This document shows positions 22,867 through 34,482 of a DNA stretch of 64,000 bases, piece by piece; the first letter of the stretch is position 1; each line of letters opens with the position of its first letter. Source of the stretch: Campylorhamphus procurvoides. Lineage: Eukaryota; Chordata; Aves; Passeriformes; Dendrocolaptidae. A program made the translations under genes and the position numbers. Under the pieces are notes generated by a model. The model worked only from the letters and a program-made list of their open reading frames with translations, ran no database searches and was not told the DNA's origin. The DNA lies in contig WBMV01000267.1 of assembly GCA_013396655.1 (NCBI GenBank), positions 248,001 through 312,000 on the forward strand, given 5' to 3'.

Positions 22867-25800
22867 CATTGGAATCAATGATTGATCTTAGAGTGTATTA
22901 TTTTACCTTTGTCCAGCCCATCACAGTGGCACTCCATCTCAGACAGAGTGGTAACACAGGCTCATGTTTAGCCATCCATAACTATTTGTAGCCTGTGAAG
23001 ATGTGTGTGTTTTGCAGTTTTAAGTGAATTGCTATTTAAGCTTTTCTTTTTTTTTTTCCTAATTCACAATATCGGAATAATGATGGGAATATTTAAAACT
23101 AATGAAAGGATATGTTATGATCATAACTCATTAACTCTGGAGTGAAAAGTGCTACTATCCAATAATCCTAATTGCAAGTAATAACTTCTCTCTCCTTGGA
23201 ATGAAGAATTTCAATTCACTGCAAATTCAAAGCAATTTAACAAAAAGATTGACAATGGGAACAAGAGAAGAGCCACATCTATTTAGACAACATAAAGCAG
23301 TGTTTGCTGTACAACAGTGTTTTGTAACTGACTGAACAACTGGGAAAACTCAGCAGGGCTGCTTTTTGAAGGCAAAGATGGATATATGGAAATTCATTTG
23401 GGCACAAGAAGCCAATAGTGAGCGCAACAGCAACACAATTATCTGCCTTCAAAAAACAGCGTGGAAGGCACATTTCCTTATTCATATGACTCTATTAAAA
23501 ATAAATAAACTAACAAAGTGGCAAAAGGCACGTGGCTGCAGTGCTATTCCATCGTGAAGCATTTGCTTCTGGAGAGACCTTCTGCAAGGACAGGAGTCCC
23601 CCAGGCTCTGCCGTGGAGGATGCAGCTCTGCGCTGCTGGGAAAAGCTCTTCCACGGAATAATTAGACAACAAACCCAACTGTGAAAAGCTTTGGGAGTCA
23701 GAGTCCCCTGTCCTCATCCTTCTCAGTAAATAAAGGGTAAGTGATTGCCTTTGTATGAAAACAACCTTCCCCTCCACGGCAATGGGAATTACAGAAACCT
23801 CCAAGTCTGCTCAGATCTCACGGCACAGAGCTGTGGCAGGCAAGCCTGGAGGATTACAAGAAAGTAATCACTCTCCACAGTAGTTTCTCCTTGTTTTCCT
23901 CTGCTATGGATGCTGTACGGACTGATCTCCCCTCAGGCCCATGAGTGAACTACCCCCACTAGCCTGTGAGCCTTTCCATCAGATATTTCTGGGATATCCT
24001 GGAACAAAGTGGCTCAAGGCTGAGGTCTGATAGGGACCCAGAGACGTCCAGCCTGGGCTGTGTGTAAGTCATCACATGCATATTGGAAAACAAATGTCAA
24101 AAGTTTTCAGTATTCACAGGCAAACACAGAACAGCCTTCAAAAATAAAAATAAATGCAAAGAAATGCTTTATTGTTTCTTCTCCATCAGGGTGAGTGTCT
24201 CTTCGTGCCACTGCTGATGCACCAAGGATCCCCCCTTTTCCCTGTTCTCACATTTACACTGCATTCCACCCACCTCCCCATCTCACTTTGAAGCAAGGAG
24301 GACCAGCTGATGTGTCCTCCGAGACCACAAATATGATAGCAAGCCCAGCAAGCAGAATCCCAGGCCATTATGGGACCAGATTTTGCAATCCTTTTTGCTC
24401 CACTTCCTCCCTTGAAATTAAAGCCTCATGTGTCAGTGTCACACCACTGCAGCCAGAATCCTTCTCCTCCTCCCTCCAGCCCAATTTCTTCTGCTCCAAG
24501 CTGACATCAAGGACACAGCTCCCAACAGCAGCAGACTGAACTCTGGAAGGGGAGGTTGGTGGGGTTTTTTCCCATATCCCCAGTGTTGGACAGAACAAAT
24601 TCAATCCATAATACAGAGGCTCTTCCCACATCCTTTTCTGGGAATATGGCAGAGTTATTGATTTCCTCTCTTTCCTGTAAGGCTTATTTCCTGTGATACT
24701 TTCGAAAGCAAATTTAGAAAATACAGTTGGCTGTACAAAACATGAAATACTCTTGTGTTGGGGATGAGAGCTGAGGGGATTTTGAGATGTTTCAGCCTAA
24801 GCAATGTCAGTCTTTGAAAAAATTTAAATTACACTGTCCACAGTAGTCGGGATTAATTAGCCTTATTTTCTCAAGCTTTTCACTTAGATTAATAGGCTGT
24901 CAAGAGGAAAGAACACAAAGGTGCTCATACCACCACATTTCATGGCATTTATTCATCCTTGATATTTAGTCCTCCTAGAGCCCAGTCTGTAGCCAAAAAG
25001 GGCAGCACAAAGCCCAGTGCAGGGAATGGGCAGCCAGCAATCCCTGGGCAGTGCAGTGAAGGTTGCATCACCTTTCTAGATGTTTGACAGGAGATCTTGC
25101 TTTTGGGATGCTAATGCTGGCTGAGATGAGAGTAAAGGAATGCGTTTACAAAGGACTTAGCCTGAGCTCCTACCCAAGTGCTGCTTCTACTCTTCTCCTC
25201 TGTTTGGCACAAAACAGCTTGTACCCAGTCCTGCTGTGCCTTCAGCCCTTCCTGTCTGGTTTACTGGGTGAGAAGGATCACAGGTTCTGATGGAACCAGG
25301 GCTGGAAGCAAACCTGCTGTTGGAGGCAGCTCTCAGAAATTAACAAGCAAACAAACAAACAACCCAAACAAAACAAAACAAAAAAAAAACCCACCAAACA
25401 GCAAAGACAAACAAACTTGTTCCATGAAGACCAAAATGTTGCAATGTGCAAACCTAAAACATGCAAAACTCAGGCTGGCCAGTCACAGCACTTCATCTCT
25501 ATGTCTCTGAGAAGTTCAGTGAAATACCAACCTTTTATTGCTTTTTGTTTCCAGAAGGGATGTGGCAATTTCAGAATATCAATTTTTAAATGTCACTGTC
25601 TTTCAAACAGACCAATCTGCTGAAGCTTAGCCTTTTCTGCCAGTACTTTTCACTTCAAACAATTGGCAGGTCCTGAGGAAATAATATTTAGGTAAAAAAA
25701 AAAGGTTTCTGAACAGTTTTGCAAACCTTGCAGAGCACACCACGTTGTGAATGTAAGCTGCATCACTCAAGTGCAAATGTTTCCTTGGCTCCTTCCCACA

Positions 25801-26121
25801 GCTTCCCAAATGACACATTTCAAATGGCTCTTGGTCCTTCCACCCAGCCAGCAAGGTGAGCAGATGACCTGGGGGCCATTGCACCCCTGTTGCATTCAAA
25901 GAAACCACACAATAAAATAACCAGGAAGGTTATGCCTCAAGTTTCTATTTTTCTACACATTGAGCATATAGAAAGCTAGTGCTGAAGATGGTGGCTTGAG
26001 AGGATAAGTGAGTCTTTCTTCAGTCATGGTTTAGATTCTTTTTTAAAAGATACACCTGGCAGTTCAGGGTATTTTAAGAGATCAGTGCCTGTTCTAGTTC
26101 CCCTCACAAGAAAGTTGTCCC
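22867..26121. other. Unique noncoding sequence
   Basis: No gene was recognised. A stretch near 24.2-24.6 kb carries overlapping plus and minus frames of 77-114 codons in pyrimidine-rich DNA; none has motifs. The A-rich CAAA tract at 25343-25420 has its own entry. Confidence 0.5.
25343..25420. repeat. (CAAA)n / A-rich low-complexity tract
   Basis: CAAA repeats, an AAAAC run and a ten-base A run, with interspersed CC. It could be the tail of a decayed retroposed copy, but nothing recognisable lies on its 5' side. Confidence 0.8.
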
Positions 26122-26430
26122 TGCAATGAGGTTTCCTTCAGTCTCCTCTTCTCCACCTGAACACACCAGGTGCCCTCAGCCACTCCTCTTACAACTTCCC
26201 CTCAAGGCCCTCCATCATTTCTGTAGCCCTTCTTTGGACACTCTCTAATAGCTCAGTGTCTTTCTTACATTGTGACACCCAGAACTGCACCCAGGACTTG
26301 AGGTGAGGCCACACCAGCACAGAGCAGAGCAGGGCAATCACCTCCCTCAACAGGTTCGTGATGCTGTGCTTGATGCACCCCATCCAAAGCCCTGTCCTGA
26401 TCCCAGGCTGCCAGTAGACAGGAGCTGATA
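26122..26430 (-). mobile_element. CR1 LINE ORF2 fragment (reverse transcriptase C-terminal part), antisense
   Basis: On the minus strand an 82-codon frame (26189-26437) encodes CR1 reverse-transcriptase C-terminal sequence with the hallmark words LVWPHLKSWVQFW and KKDTELLESVQRRA. On the plus strand the same region reads 'gtctcctcttctccacctga', 'acactctctaatagctcagt' and 'cagaactgcacccaggactt'. The frame is degraded at both ends and the copy lacks the catalytic core. Confidence 0.92.
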
Positions 26431-27486
26431 TCCCCAAATCCTTCTCACAAATGTTACAGGTGTGAGTTCAGTCTGGGTGGCAAAAGGTTCAGAGGTTTGT
26501 ACACCTTGAGATCGTCTCCCAGGGGAGGATGCTCAGCTGTGCGTGTGCAGATCCCACACAGGGCCGGGCTCTCTGCTCCCCCACCCTTAGCCTTTGTCTA
26601 AGGGTGTGTTTATCTTCAGGCATAAAGTTTTTTAAAGTGCTTTCATTGGCTTGCACAGGGTGCTAGACGGCAGGATTAATGGCTGCTCTTCAAAGCTATA
26701 AACTGCACGGTGTGTTTGCTCAGACTTTGAGCCATGAGTTACTGCTGTAATTAAATCCAGAAGGAGAGACCATAATAACATTCTGACTTGATTTCCAGTG
26801 GCAGAGCATTGATTAAGAGAGCTACATAATAAATGAGAGGCATTTCAGAATCACACTGTTGATGTTATCTGTAATTTTTTAATAATTAGAAAAGCCTAAA
26901 GAAAATTGTATATTATAATTACATGCATTATTAATCCTACTCAGTTATAATATGAATTCTTCTATGATTACAGGTTGCAGCAAGATTTTTATAAATTTTT
27001 ATAAGAGGTTCAGTGTGTCCAGGTTTTAAAAAGCCCTTCTAAGCAACAGATAAATTATATTCTCCCAAACTGGTGCAAAAGCAGAGAAAGTGTGAGTTTA
27101 TGACTCAAAAATCCAAAAGGGAACAAATAGTTTAGGGTCAATCATTTCCCTGTTTAAAGTCCATGGCACAATGAAAAGAACATCAGTGTAGCTACCTTCT
27201 ATGCAGTCCTTTGCACAGAAGTCTTGAATAATTGAATGTGGAATGAGGTACACAGGATATTTAATGATTAAAACCCAACAATTTATGGTTCATTCAGCTC
27301 CTTTGGAGTAGTGGCCTAAGCACAGGGGTTTGTTCTTGAATAAAATTGTATTCTAACCATCCTCTATGATTATTTACTGTATAATATATTTTTTCAACTC
27401 TGTTTAAATAAGAGGAGTGTTAGAAAAAGATAAACAGAGGTCCTTAATTCACCAAGAAAACTGACCTCAGCATAAAGAAAAAAAGA
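26431..27486. other. Unique sequence with an AT-rich candidate enhancer block
   Basis: No gene was recognised. The portion from about 26640 to 27010 is described separately. The remainder is AT-rich without repeats. Confidence 0.5.
26640..27010. promoter_or_regulatory. Candidate conserved noncoding element
   Basis: This is unique AT-rich sequence with dense homeodomain-type words: 'caggattaatggctg', 'ctgtaattaaatcc', 'cattgattaagag', 'tttttaataattag', 'ataattacatgc' and 'attattaatccta', plus a few isolated CpGs (agacggca, gcacggtg). The density is higher than in neighbouring DNA by eye. It fits a developmental enhancer, but no conservation test was possible. Confidence 0.3.
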
Positions 27487-28280
27487 AGACCTGAGGAACT
27501 ACAGAGCAGTCCCTTCTCACCTCTGTGCCTGGCAAGATCATGGAGCAGATAACACCAGTCTGAGTGGTGGGGTAAACATACTGGAGGGAAAGGATTTCTT
27601 CTTGACAGGCTGGAGAGCTGAGCCCATGGGAACCTCATGAAGTTTCAACAAAGTCCTGCACTTGGACTGGGGCAACCACAGACACAAATACAGACTGGGT
27701 GGAGAGTAGACTGAGAACAGTCCTGAGGAGAAAGACTTGGGAGTGTTGGTGAATAAGAAGCTCAGCTGTGTGCACTCACAGCCTAGAAACATCCCAAATC
27801 ATCCTGGGATGCATCAAAAGGACTGTGGCCAGCAGGCCAAGGGAGGAGATTCTGCCCCTCCACTCCTCTATGGTAAGACCACACCTGAAATGCTGCATGC
27901 AAGTCTGGGACTCCCAGCATAAGAAGGACATGGACCTGAGGTGACCTTAGAGCACCTTCCAGTACCTAAAGGGTCTACAAGAGAACTGGAGAACTTTTGA
28001 CAAGGTCATGTAGTGACAGGACAAGGGAGAATGGTTTCAAACTGACAGAGGGCAGGTTTAGATTGGACGTTAGGAAGAAATTCTTGACTGTGAGAGTGGT
28101 GAGATGCTGGAAGTTGCCTAGAAAAGCTGTGGATGCTCCATCCCTGGAAGTGTCCAAGGCCAAGCTGGATGGAGCTTGGAGCAACCTGCTCTAGTGGAAG
28201 GTTCCCTGTCCACGACAGGGGGTTGGAACTGGGTGATCTTTAAGGTCCCTTCCAACCCAAACCATTCTATGACTCTATGA
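27487..28280 (+). mobile_element. CR1 LINE copy with ORF2 remnants and complete 3' end, sense
   Basis: This is one of the two longest CR1 copies in the window. It begins in the reverse-transcriptase domain ('gacctgaggaactacagagc' is the NYRPVS-type motif, followed by 'ggcaagatcatggagcagat', the GKIMEQ motif, now in another frame). It then jumps to 'ggctggagagctgagcccat' (the LERWAHG..M..N passage), so the catalytic core between them is deleted. After that it continues through VLGCIKRTVASRPREEIL-like, VRPHLKCCMQVW-like and [20 protein letters not shown] to a complete 3' end with 'ccattctatgactctatga'. Frameshifts make it inactive. Confidence 0.93.
27997..28194 (+). pseudogene. CR1 ORF2 C-terminal remnant (65 codons)
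   Basis: This open segment within the 27.5-28.3 kb CR1 copy encodes [18 protein letters not shown] and, further on, [16 protein letters not shown], ending at the normal CR1 stop context. It is a relic of a 5'-degraded retrotransposon protein, not a gene. Confidence 0.85.
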
Positions 28281-29900
28281 ACTAAGCAGTGCCTTTCATC
28301 ACCTATTTTCTATTCAAAGATTAATTACAGGTACAAAACCAACAGAAGAAACAGCACGATGCATTAAAAGCCCTTTGAGTGCTTGATGGTTACCACAGCA
28401 TCTCTAAGGTTCATGCGCTCACATCAGACAGCAGGCAGATCTCATACAGTACTGGAGCCAAATCATTAGATACATTTGGGTCAACTTCTACATGTCTGAT
28501 AATGCCTGATTCCCATTTTAAGTACCTTCACCATCCCCACGTAGACAGAGATAACAGGATCCACTTGCAGTTAATCACAGATCTATCCCGAAATATCAAC
28601 AATGAGAATATGAAGCTGCCAGAGCGTGGAAGTGGAAAAGTACACATACAAATAGGCAATTGTCTCCTTTCTGACCTAGTGACATCAGTAATCACCCAAC
28701 CTCAGCAAGAACAGCCATCGTGCAGAATAGATCTCCAGATCACTTGTTCCCAGAACTGAAATCCGTGTGCCAAGACCACCAGCATCACAGGACCACCCAA
28801 CACCAGCCTCTGCCAGCCAGAACCACACAACTCCCATATGGCTCATAGAAATAAGGCTACGTTAATGCCTGGTAAAGACCATTTGGAGAATTGTTAAAAG
28901 GAGGTTCTGAACACGTTCCAGTCACTGAGTGTTGATTCTGGCAGGCACAAACTGAGTCATGCTCGGTCCCACACTGAGTCGCTGCACTGCAGTCTGGGGC
29001 TCCCTCCAGATGGTTACAGATGCCTCTGAATGGGGCCCAGCTGGTTAATGTTTTCTTGCCTTGGTTACATGCAGATAAAACCATTTGCGTCATGGTTACT
29101 TTTGAAGGAAAGTGGTTTTGCTTAATTCGCTTTTGGCTCAATAAAGGGAGTTTTTTAGCTGGAGACAAAAGGGTTATTCTGGCAGGTTATGGAAATGTCT
29201 TGCAGGTTTGCCTGTGAATTAAATGCTTGATCCAAACTTGACTGAACTTTCTTAAGACAGACGCAGATGTCCCAAGTGGTGCTGTCACACGAAATGCATT
29301 GATTGTCTCATTCACTTATTAGTTGTATTTTGCCATAACATGCCCTGACTGGCAACGAGCTTTGATTTCAAGACTGCTGAAGAGATTCCAGACTAGAAGA
29401 GCGTTACTCACCATCTGAGTTTTGTCTTCACCGGTTTCTCAGGGTATTTTAAGATGTTTACCTTGTAGATCAATTCTTCCAGCCTGAATTCTTGTAGGCA
29501 AAAGATTTCCTTCTTTAGTTTTTGTAACTGCTAATAATTAAGAGGCATTAAGAAGCAACATGAAGGAGAAGTCCTCTTGCTTCCCAGCTGCTCAGGATTG
29601 TATCAGGACAGAGGCTCATCTAGCTGAGACAACACTGATTAGATTGGGAAGTGGCACTGTGTCTGATCTTACATTGGAAGTGTCAATGCCAGATCTCATC
29701 CCCAGAATATATCTGACTTTTATCTTTCTTATAAAGCAAAGATCCCTTCTATCAAGTAAGATTTTTCTGGGTTTCCCCCTCCTGTGGGAAGAATTTGCTT
29801 TTTTCTGACCTGTCAGATCCCACTGTATCAAATTTCCCTTTATATCGGATTCCTTCACCAAAGACTTTTGAAGGACAGGAGTTATTCTTTATACATTTAC
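28281..29900. other. Unique noncoding sequence
   Basis: No repeat was recognised. A 126-codon plus frame at 28379-28759 has balanced composition but no familiar motif, no CpG enrichment and no convincing splice sites, so it is treated as chance. Confidence 0.45.
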
Positions 29901-32869
29901 TGGGATAATCCAATTCACCTGACTAGATTTAAATGCTAACTGATGATTAATCAGTTAGATTTCCTTTCTTAATTCATAGATTTTCTTAATAGTATGATTA
30001 GAAAATTATTTATTGCTTAATACATTGCATAAAAAGTCAAATATTAATATTTTCCTTGGTCATCCACAAACAGATAAAATATCTCATCCTCTAAAGAACT
30101 TTTTATTCCCCTCTGACAATGAGGTCAAGACACACAGCACCAGGAGTGCAGATTTCTATTTTTGGCCAAATTAATCCTTGGTGAGTCTGGATGAACCTTG
30201 AGAATTATAAAAACAGACCTGCTATGAGCATGAAGAATGGGTGCCACAGTAACAAACAGCTTGTTTAAACAGGAAAAAATGATTTCTTGTGATGAGTTAT
30301 CATTGACAACGATATAAAAATAACCACAGATTGCCTTAGCTGTGCTGAGAAGTGTGCTTTGCTCGTACCCTAGACATGAAAGTGCAATATAAATTGTGTA
30401 CATTTGCTTTTTCCACTAACTGTTTTCTCTGCCATAAAAGGAGTCTCAGACTGCTAAAGCAAATTGATTCCATGTGCCAACTCCCTCACAAAACTAGTGA
30501 ATCTAGGAGTGGATGCACTGCCCCTTTATGGAAGCCCATATCACTTCCTGCTCTGGGAATAAGTCTGATGGGGTGATTCAAGAAGATCTTAACGTGGTGC
30601 ACAAGCAATTATTGCTGGGACAAGAACCCACTTTATACCAAGCTGTATTTATCCTTAGTTTGAAATGACACTGCCTCAAATTACCCAAGTGACTGTACAG
30701 AGACTACGTTCAGCAGTTAACTCATTAACGTTGCAGTCTCCAGATGGGTGAAGACAGATCACATGGATTTATACATTTAATGAATAGCCAAATACTCCTT
30801 TAGAATGCTATCTAAATATTTTCTAACAAAGCCAAGAGGTCACTCCAGTCTATTTTGGTGTGTGGCTTGCAAAATCCATACCGCCTTTGAAAGCAATCCA
30901 TGGCCTGGGCTTTCTTTAAAGGTGCTGTAATTCTTGCTGAATATAATTAGCCACATTACTTTCCAAATCATGGCAAAAACTGACATCCCCTGCCTTTGAA
31001 TAAACTTCGCTTTGTGTGTTTAAACTTCAAATGTGGGTAATACTTATGACTGATCTACATGTGGTTGCATTTCAGCTGCTGGCCTGAGTTTTCAGAGCTA
31101 AATCAAGTCTGACAGGCTGAGACGTGACACTGTATTCCCACTTCAGAGACTGTGGAGCTTCTCACAGGAGAAGCCCAGAAAATATTTACTTCTGCAGTAT
31201 TCCAGATCACCTAAGGAAAAGCTGAATATAGAGTTTAACTGAGCTGTTTGCTTTAAAAAATTAAACCCAAAATACCCCCAAAAAATAACAAACCAAGAAA
31301 AATGGAAAGAAAGATTTTATAAAGACAGATCAGAAATGATAGATCAGCATAGGAGCATTAAAACACTTAAAATGCTGGAGTTTTCATTCCTTGGAAGATA
31401 GACCATGGTACAAACCTACCATCCAGACAGATTCCCATTCCTAATTTCTACACTAACAAAGCACCATTATGCAGGAAGGCCTGTGCCTGTAAACAGAGCG
31501 TTGTATCATGCAAAGCCACCACCTGTCCAACTCTATGGCCAATGTCTTCATTTAAGCCTTTTCCCAAATCAAAGCACACAGAATTGGCCCCATGGTTTGC
31601 TGCAGTGCCCCGAGTTGCTTCAGCAGGGACACAATCAGGACTAAACCCAGGGCTTTTCACTGCACTGTGGCAAGATTCTCTGCTTAGAACTGAAGACAAG
31701 GCAAACCAAAACAATCATCATCATTATAAACATGTGTCTTCAAACAGCTGGAACAAGCTCCCCAGTGATGGTGAACTCTGCCTCCTCCAGTGCCCCAGTG
31801 AAAAGAGATACTGGTCAGAAATCAAGCAGAAGTTATGGAGAAAGGATCCACTGGGTGAGTGTTCATGGCCAGGGCTGTGATATTTTAAGATTTGATTATA
31901 TGTTTTGCACCAAATATCCATGAACTAAAGCTTTTCAAGGGTCATGATTTTGATTATGTCATCCTTCTCCTCACTATGACACTGTTAAGCAATTTACAGG
32001 ACTCTTGCCTGATCCTTTTGTCTCTCCTAAGAGAAGTCTGCTGTTTCACAGAGAGAAATGTGTGAGGTTATTTACGCATGTGTTGCTAAAGTCTCTGCTC
32101 ATAGATGGATGCATGCTCATATGTTGCCATGTTAACAGGAGTTATATGAAACATGGTCTCATAAGTTCTTAGAAGCTCCTGGAATAAAAAGATTACTTCA
32201 GCTACACAATACAGATTTTTTGTGATCATTGAACATCCCATCCTACCTTGCTCCCTGACAACAGCCTTACTGTGAATGTGAAGATCAGAGAGAGAGAAAA
32301 TGGAATCTAGCACCTTGTTTAATTTTTAGCCTGGTGCCAATACTCTTCTTATTGCAAGACAGAATAATCAAGGACCCAAAGTAAATTAATTCTCTATTCA
32401 AACACTCCTATCAGAAATTATGTATGGCAGAGTTCCCTGAAAATCACCAGCATATGGAGAATTTCTTCAGAGATTTACAGCTCCCCAGGCTCTCTCAGAT
32501 AAAGACAACATATTTAGAGAAGAGAATAGCAAGTAAGAGTGACAAACAGCATCATGTTGCCTTTACAGAATGTCTACCATCCAAATGACAGCATCTTGGA
32601 TAAGTTGGAGCCAAGTCCTCCCATGATAGTTTTTGACAACTGCCCTCTCCCTGCTCACCTCGGGTGTTTAATGACACATAAATGAACAGCAACAAATGAA
32701 CGGAATTAGGCAAAGCACTCCCCTCTCAGGACAGAGATGATGTCACAGTCATGAGATTTTCTCCCAGTAAGTTAGTTACACCTCTAGATTTGGACAAAGT
32801 TATTGAGCAACGGCCCTGGAGGGAATGAAAGATGCCTTTAGCTGAAGGCAGGATCAGCGTGTGTCATTC
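29901..32869. other. Unique noncoding sequence, AT-rich
   Basis: No gene or interspersed repeat was recognised. It contains the palindromic block at 29936-29958 and is otherwise ordinary AT-rich DNA with frames of up to 112 codons that lack motifs. Confidence 0.5.
29936..29958. promoter_or_regulatory. Inverted repeat with central GATTAAT (homeodomain-like)
   Basis: CTAACTGAT (29936-29944) and ATCAGTTAG (29950-29958) are exact complements around GATTA, so the centre reads TGATTAATCA-like. It sits at the edge of a very AT-rich stretch (to about 30050) with repeated TTAAT and ATTAG words. It is compatible with a paired homeodomain/PBX site. Binding is unproven. Confidence 0.35.
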
Positions 32870-34482
32870 CTGACAGGTGTTTGTCCAGTCTATTCCTAAT
32901 GACCCTACAACTGTAGGAACTCCACAACCTCTCCAAGAAACCTATTCCACAGGTTTACTGCCCTTGCCCTTCAAGAGCTTTTCCTAACATTCAATTTAAA
33001 TGGCCCTTATGTTGATTTACAAACACCACTGTTTGTCCTGATCATCATGAACACAGAAAACCTCCTTGTCCTCTTTGAAATGGCCTTTTATGTATCTGAA
33101 TGTGGTGAGCAAACCTTGCATCAGCCTTTTTTTGTGCCACTACATAACCCCAGGTCTTTCAATATTTACTTACAGATCAGAGACTTTAAAAAAAAAATAG
33201 AGCAACCACCTACAATCTTTATCAGAAGAGGACATTGAACTCTGTCCTGTACATCCAAAATTCTCTTAAATGTTCATTAATAGAAACTAGCCATAGGATT
33301 CCCACGCTGAGCAGAGCAGAGAGCCCTCCTGTGTGAACCCAAGGATGGGATGTTTGTCATTCTCACAACACACCATTGTCCACGTGCAGGTACTTTTTTT
33401 ATCTGTTAGAACAAAAGATGGCTTTCTGAAGGATTGCTTGTTAGCCAGTTCTTTCCCAGCCTATTTGCTTAGCAAAATGTGCCTGGTTAAGAAAACTTTG
33501 CACTCATCCCCTGCTGAATATAACCCTGTTTGTTCAGAAATTTCTATAATGCATCACACAAATATAACCCCTTCCTCCAATATGCTTGCAGTCCTTCTCA
33601 CTTTTATGCCTGCTGCAAATTTACCAAGCAAACCTTAAATTTTTTTCTGAATCAAGTTATTTGACCTTTGTGCCTCCCCAAACCAATCCACAAGGGATTT
33701 TTTCACAGTAAAGGAAATTAAAATGGTTTAGCACAAGTTATTTTTGACCAACCCATGCTGACTGCTATTTATCTTCCAATTATTTTTGAAAATGTTACAG
33801 GCAACTTGTGATGGTTGGGGTTTTTTTGCTGGTTATTTTTCCTCCTCTAGAACTGTTGTTAATCTGACTGGACTGTAATTCCCAATCTACTTTGGGAAAA
33901 AAATGTTTTTTCTCCTTCTCCAGTATTCTTCAAGCTTATTGTAATTATCTGCAGACAGCTTTCATTCTCCATTGAGCAGCAGACCAATCCTCCCTTTGAT
34001 CCTCCTCATTCTATTAATGGATCTTACAGAATTATTTCTGGTTATCTTTGAGGTCTCATTTTGTGCCTTGGCCTTTCTGGTTTTATCCCTGAATGCTTGT
34101 GCTGTTCTTTCAGATTTATTCTTAGAAATCTGACCTCTTCTTTTTTTTTTTTTCTGTGTGTTTCTGTCTGGTGTTAAAGTTACAGAAAAACCCTTCATCA
34201 TCTACCCAGCTTGGCACCTACTAAATTTCCTATTCTTGCATTTGCCCAGTCTGAATTCAGCCCTGAACTTACTCTGAAAAACTGACAACTTTATTTTCTA
34301 TTAGCCTTACCTCTTAGGAGTTCTTACTTATCAAATTTGAGTTCATTTCTATCCATCTTTTGAAATCCACTTCTTTCATCATGATCTCTCCCACCTTCCC
34401 CTTCTGACAAAGAAGTCCTTAGGCAAGTTAAAAAAAAAAAAATTAGAAATCATCCAGTAAGTATTATAGTCCCCCACATTTA
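32870..34482 (-). mobile_element. Ancient, decayed long CR1 LINE (endonuclease to 3' ORF2), antisense
   Basis: Reading the minus strand from 34482 down, recognisable pieces appear in ORF2 order: an endonuclease-domain passage (plus-strand 'tagtcccccac' at about 34468), the linker with words RKAKAQNET and GRIGLLLNGE (minus frame 33962-34201), the palm passage around plus 'acccatgctgactgctattt' and 'ctgactggactgtaattccc', and the C-terminal passage around plus 'ggaactccacaacctctcca' and 'ttttcctaacattcaattta'. Divergence, gaps and poorly alignable stretches (about 33240-33600) mark it as old. It resembles the CR1 type that is abundant in turtles and crocodilians, and so may predate the avian radiation. 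No intact domain remains. Confidence 0.8.
34140..34153. repeat. T homopolymer inside the old CR1
   Basis: A T-run, followed by 'ctgtgtgtttctgtctg', interrupts the CR1 linker region. In the minus frame it produces a Lys-rich stretch that is not original ORF2 sequence. Confidence 0.8.
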
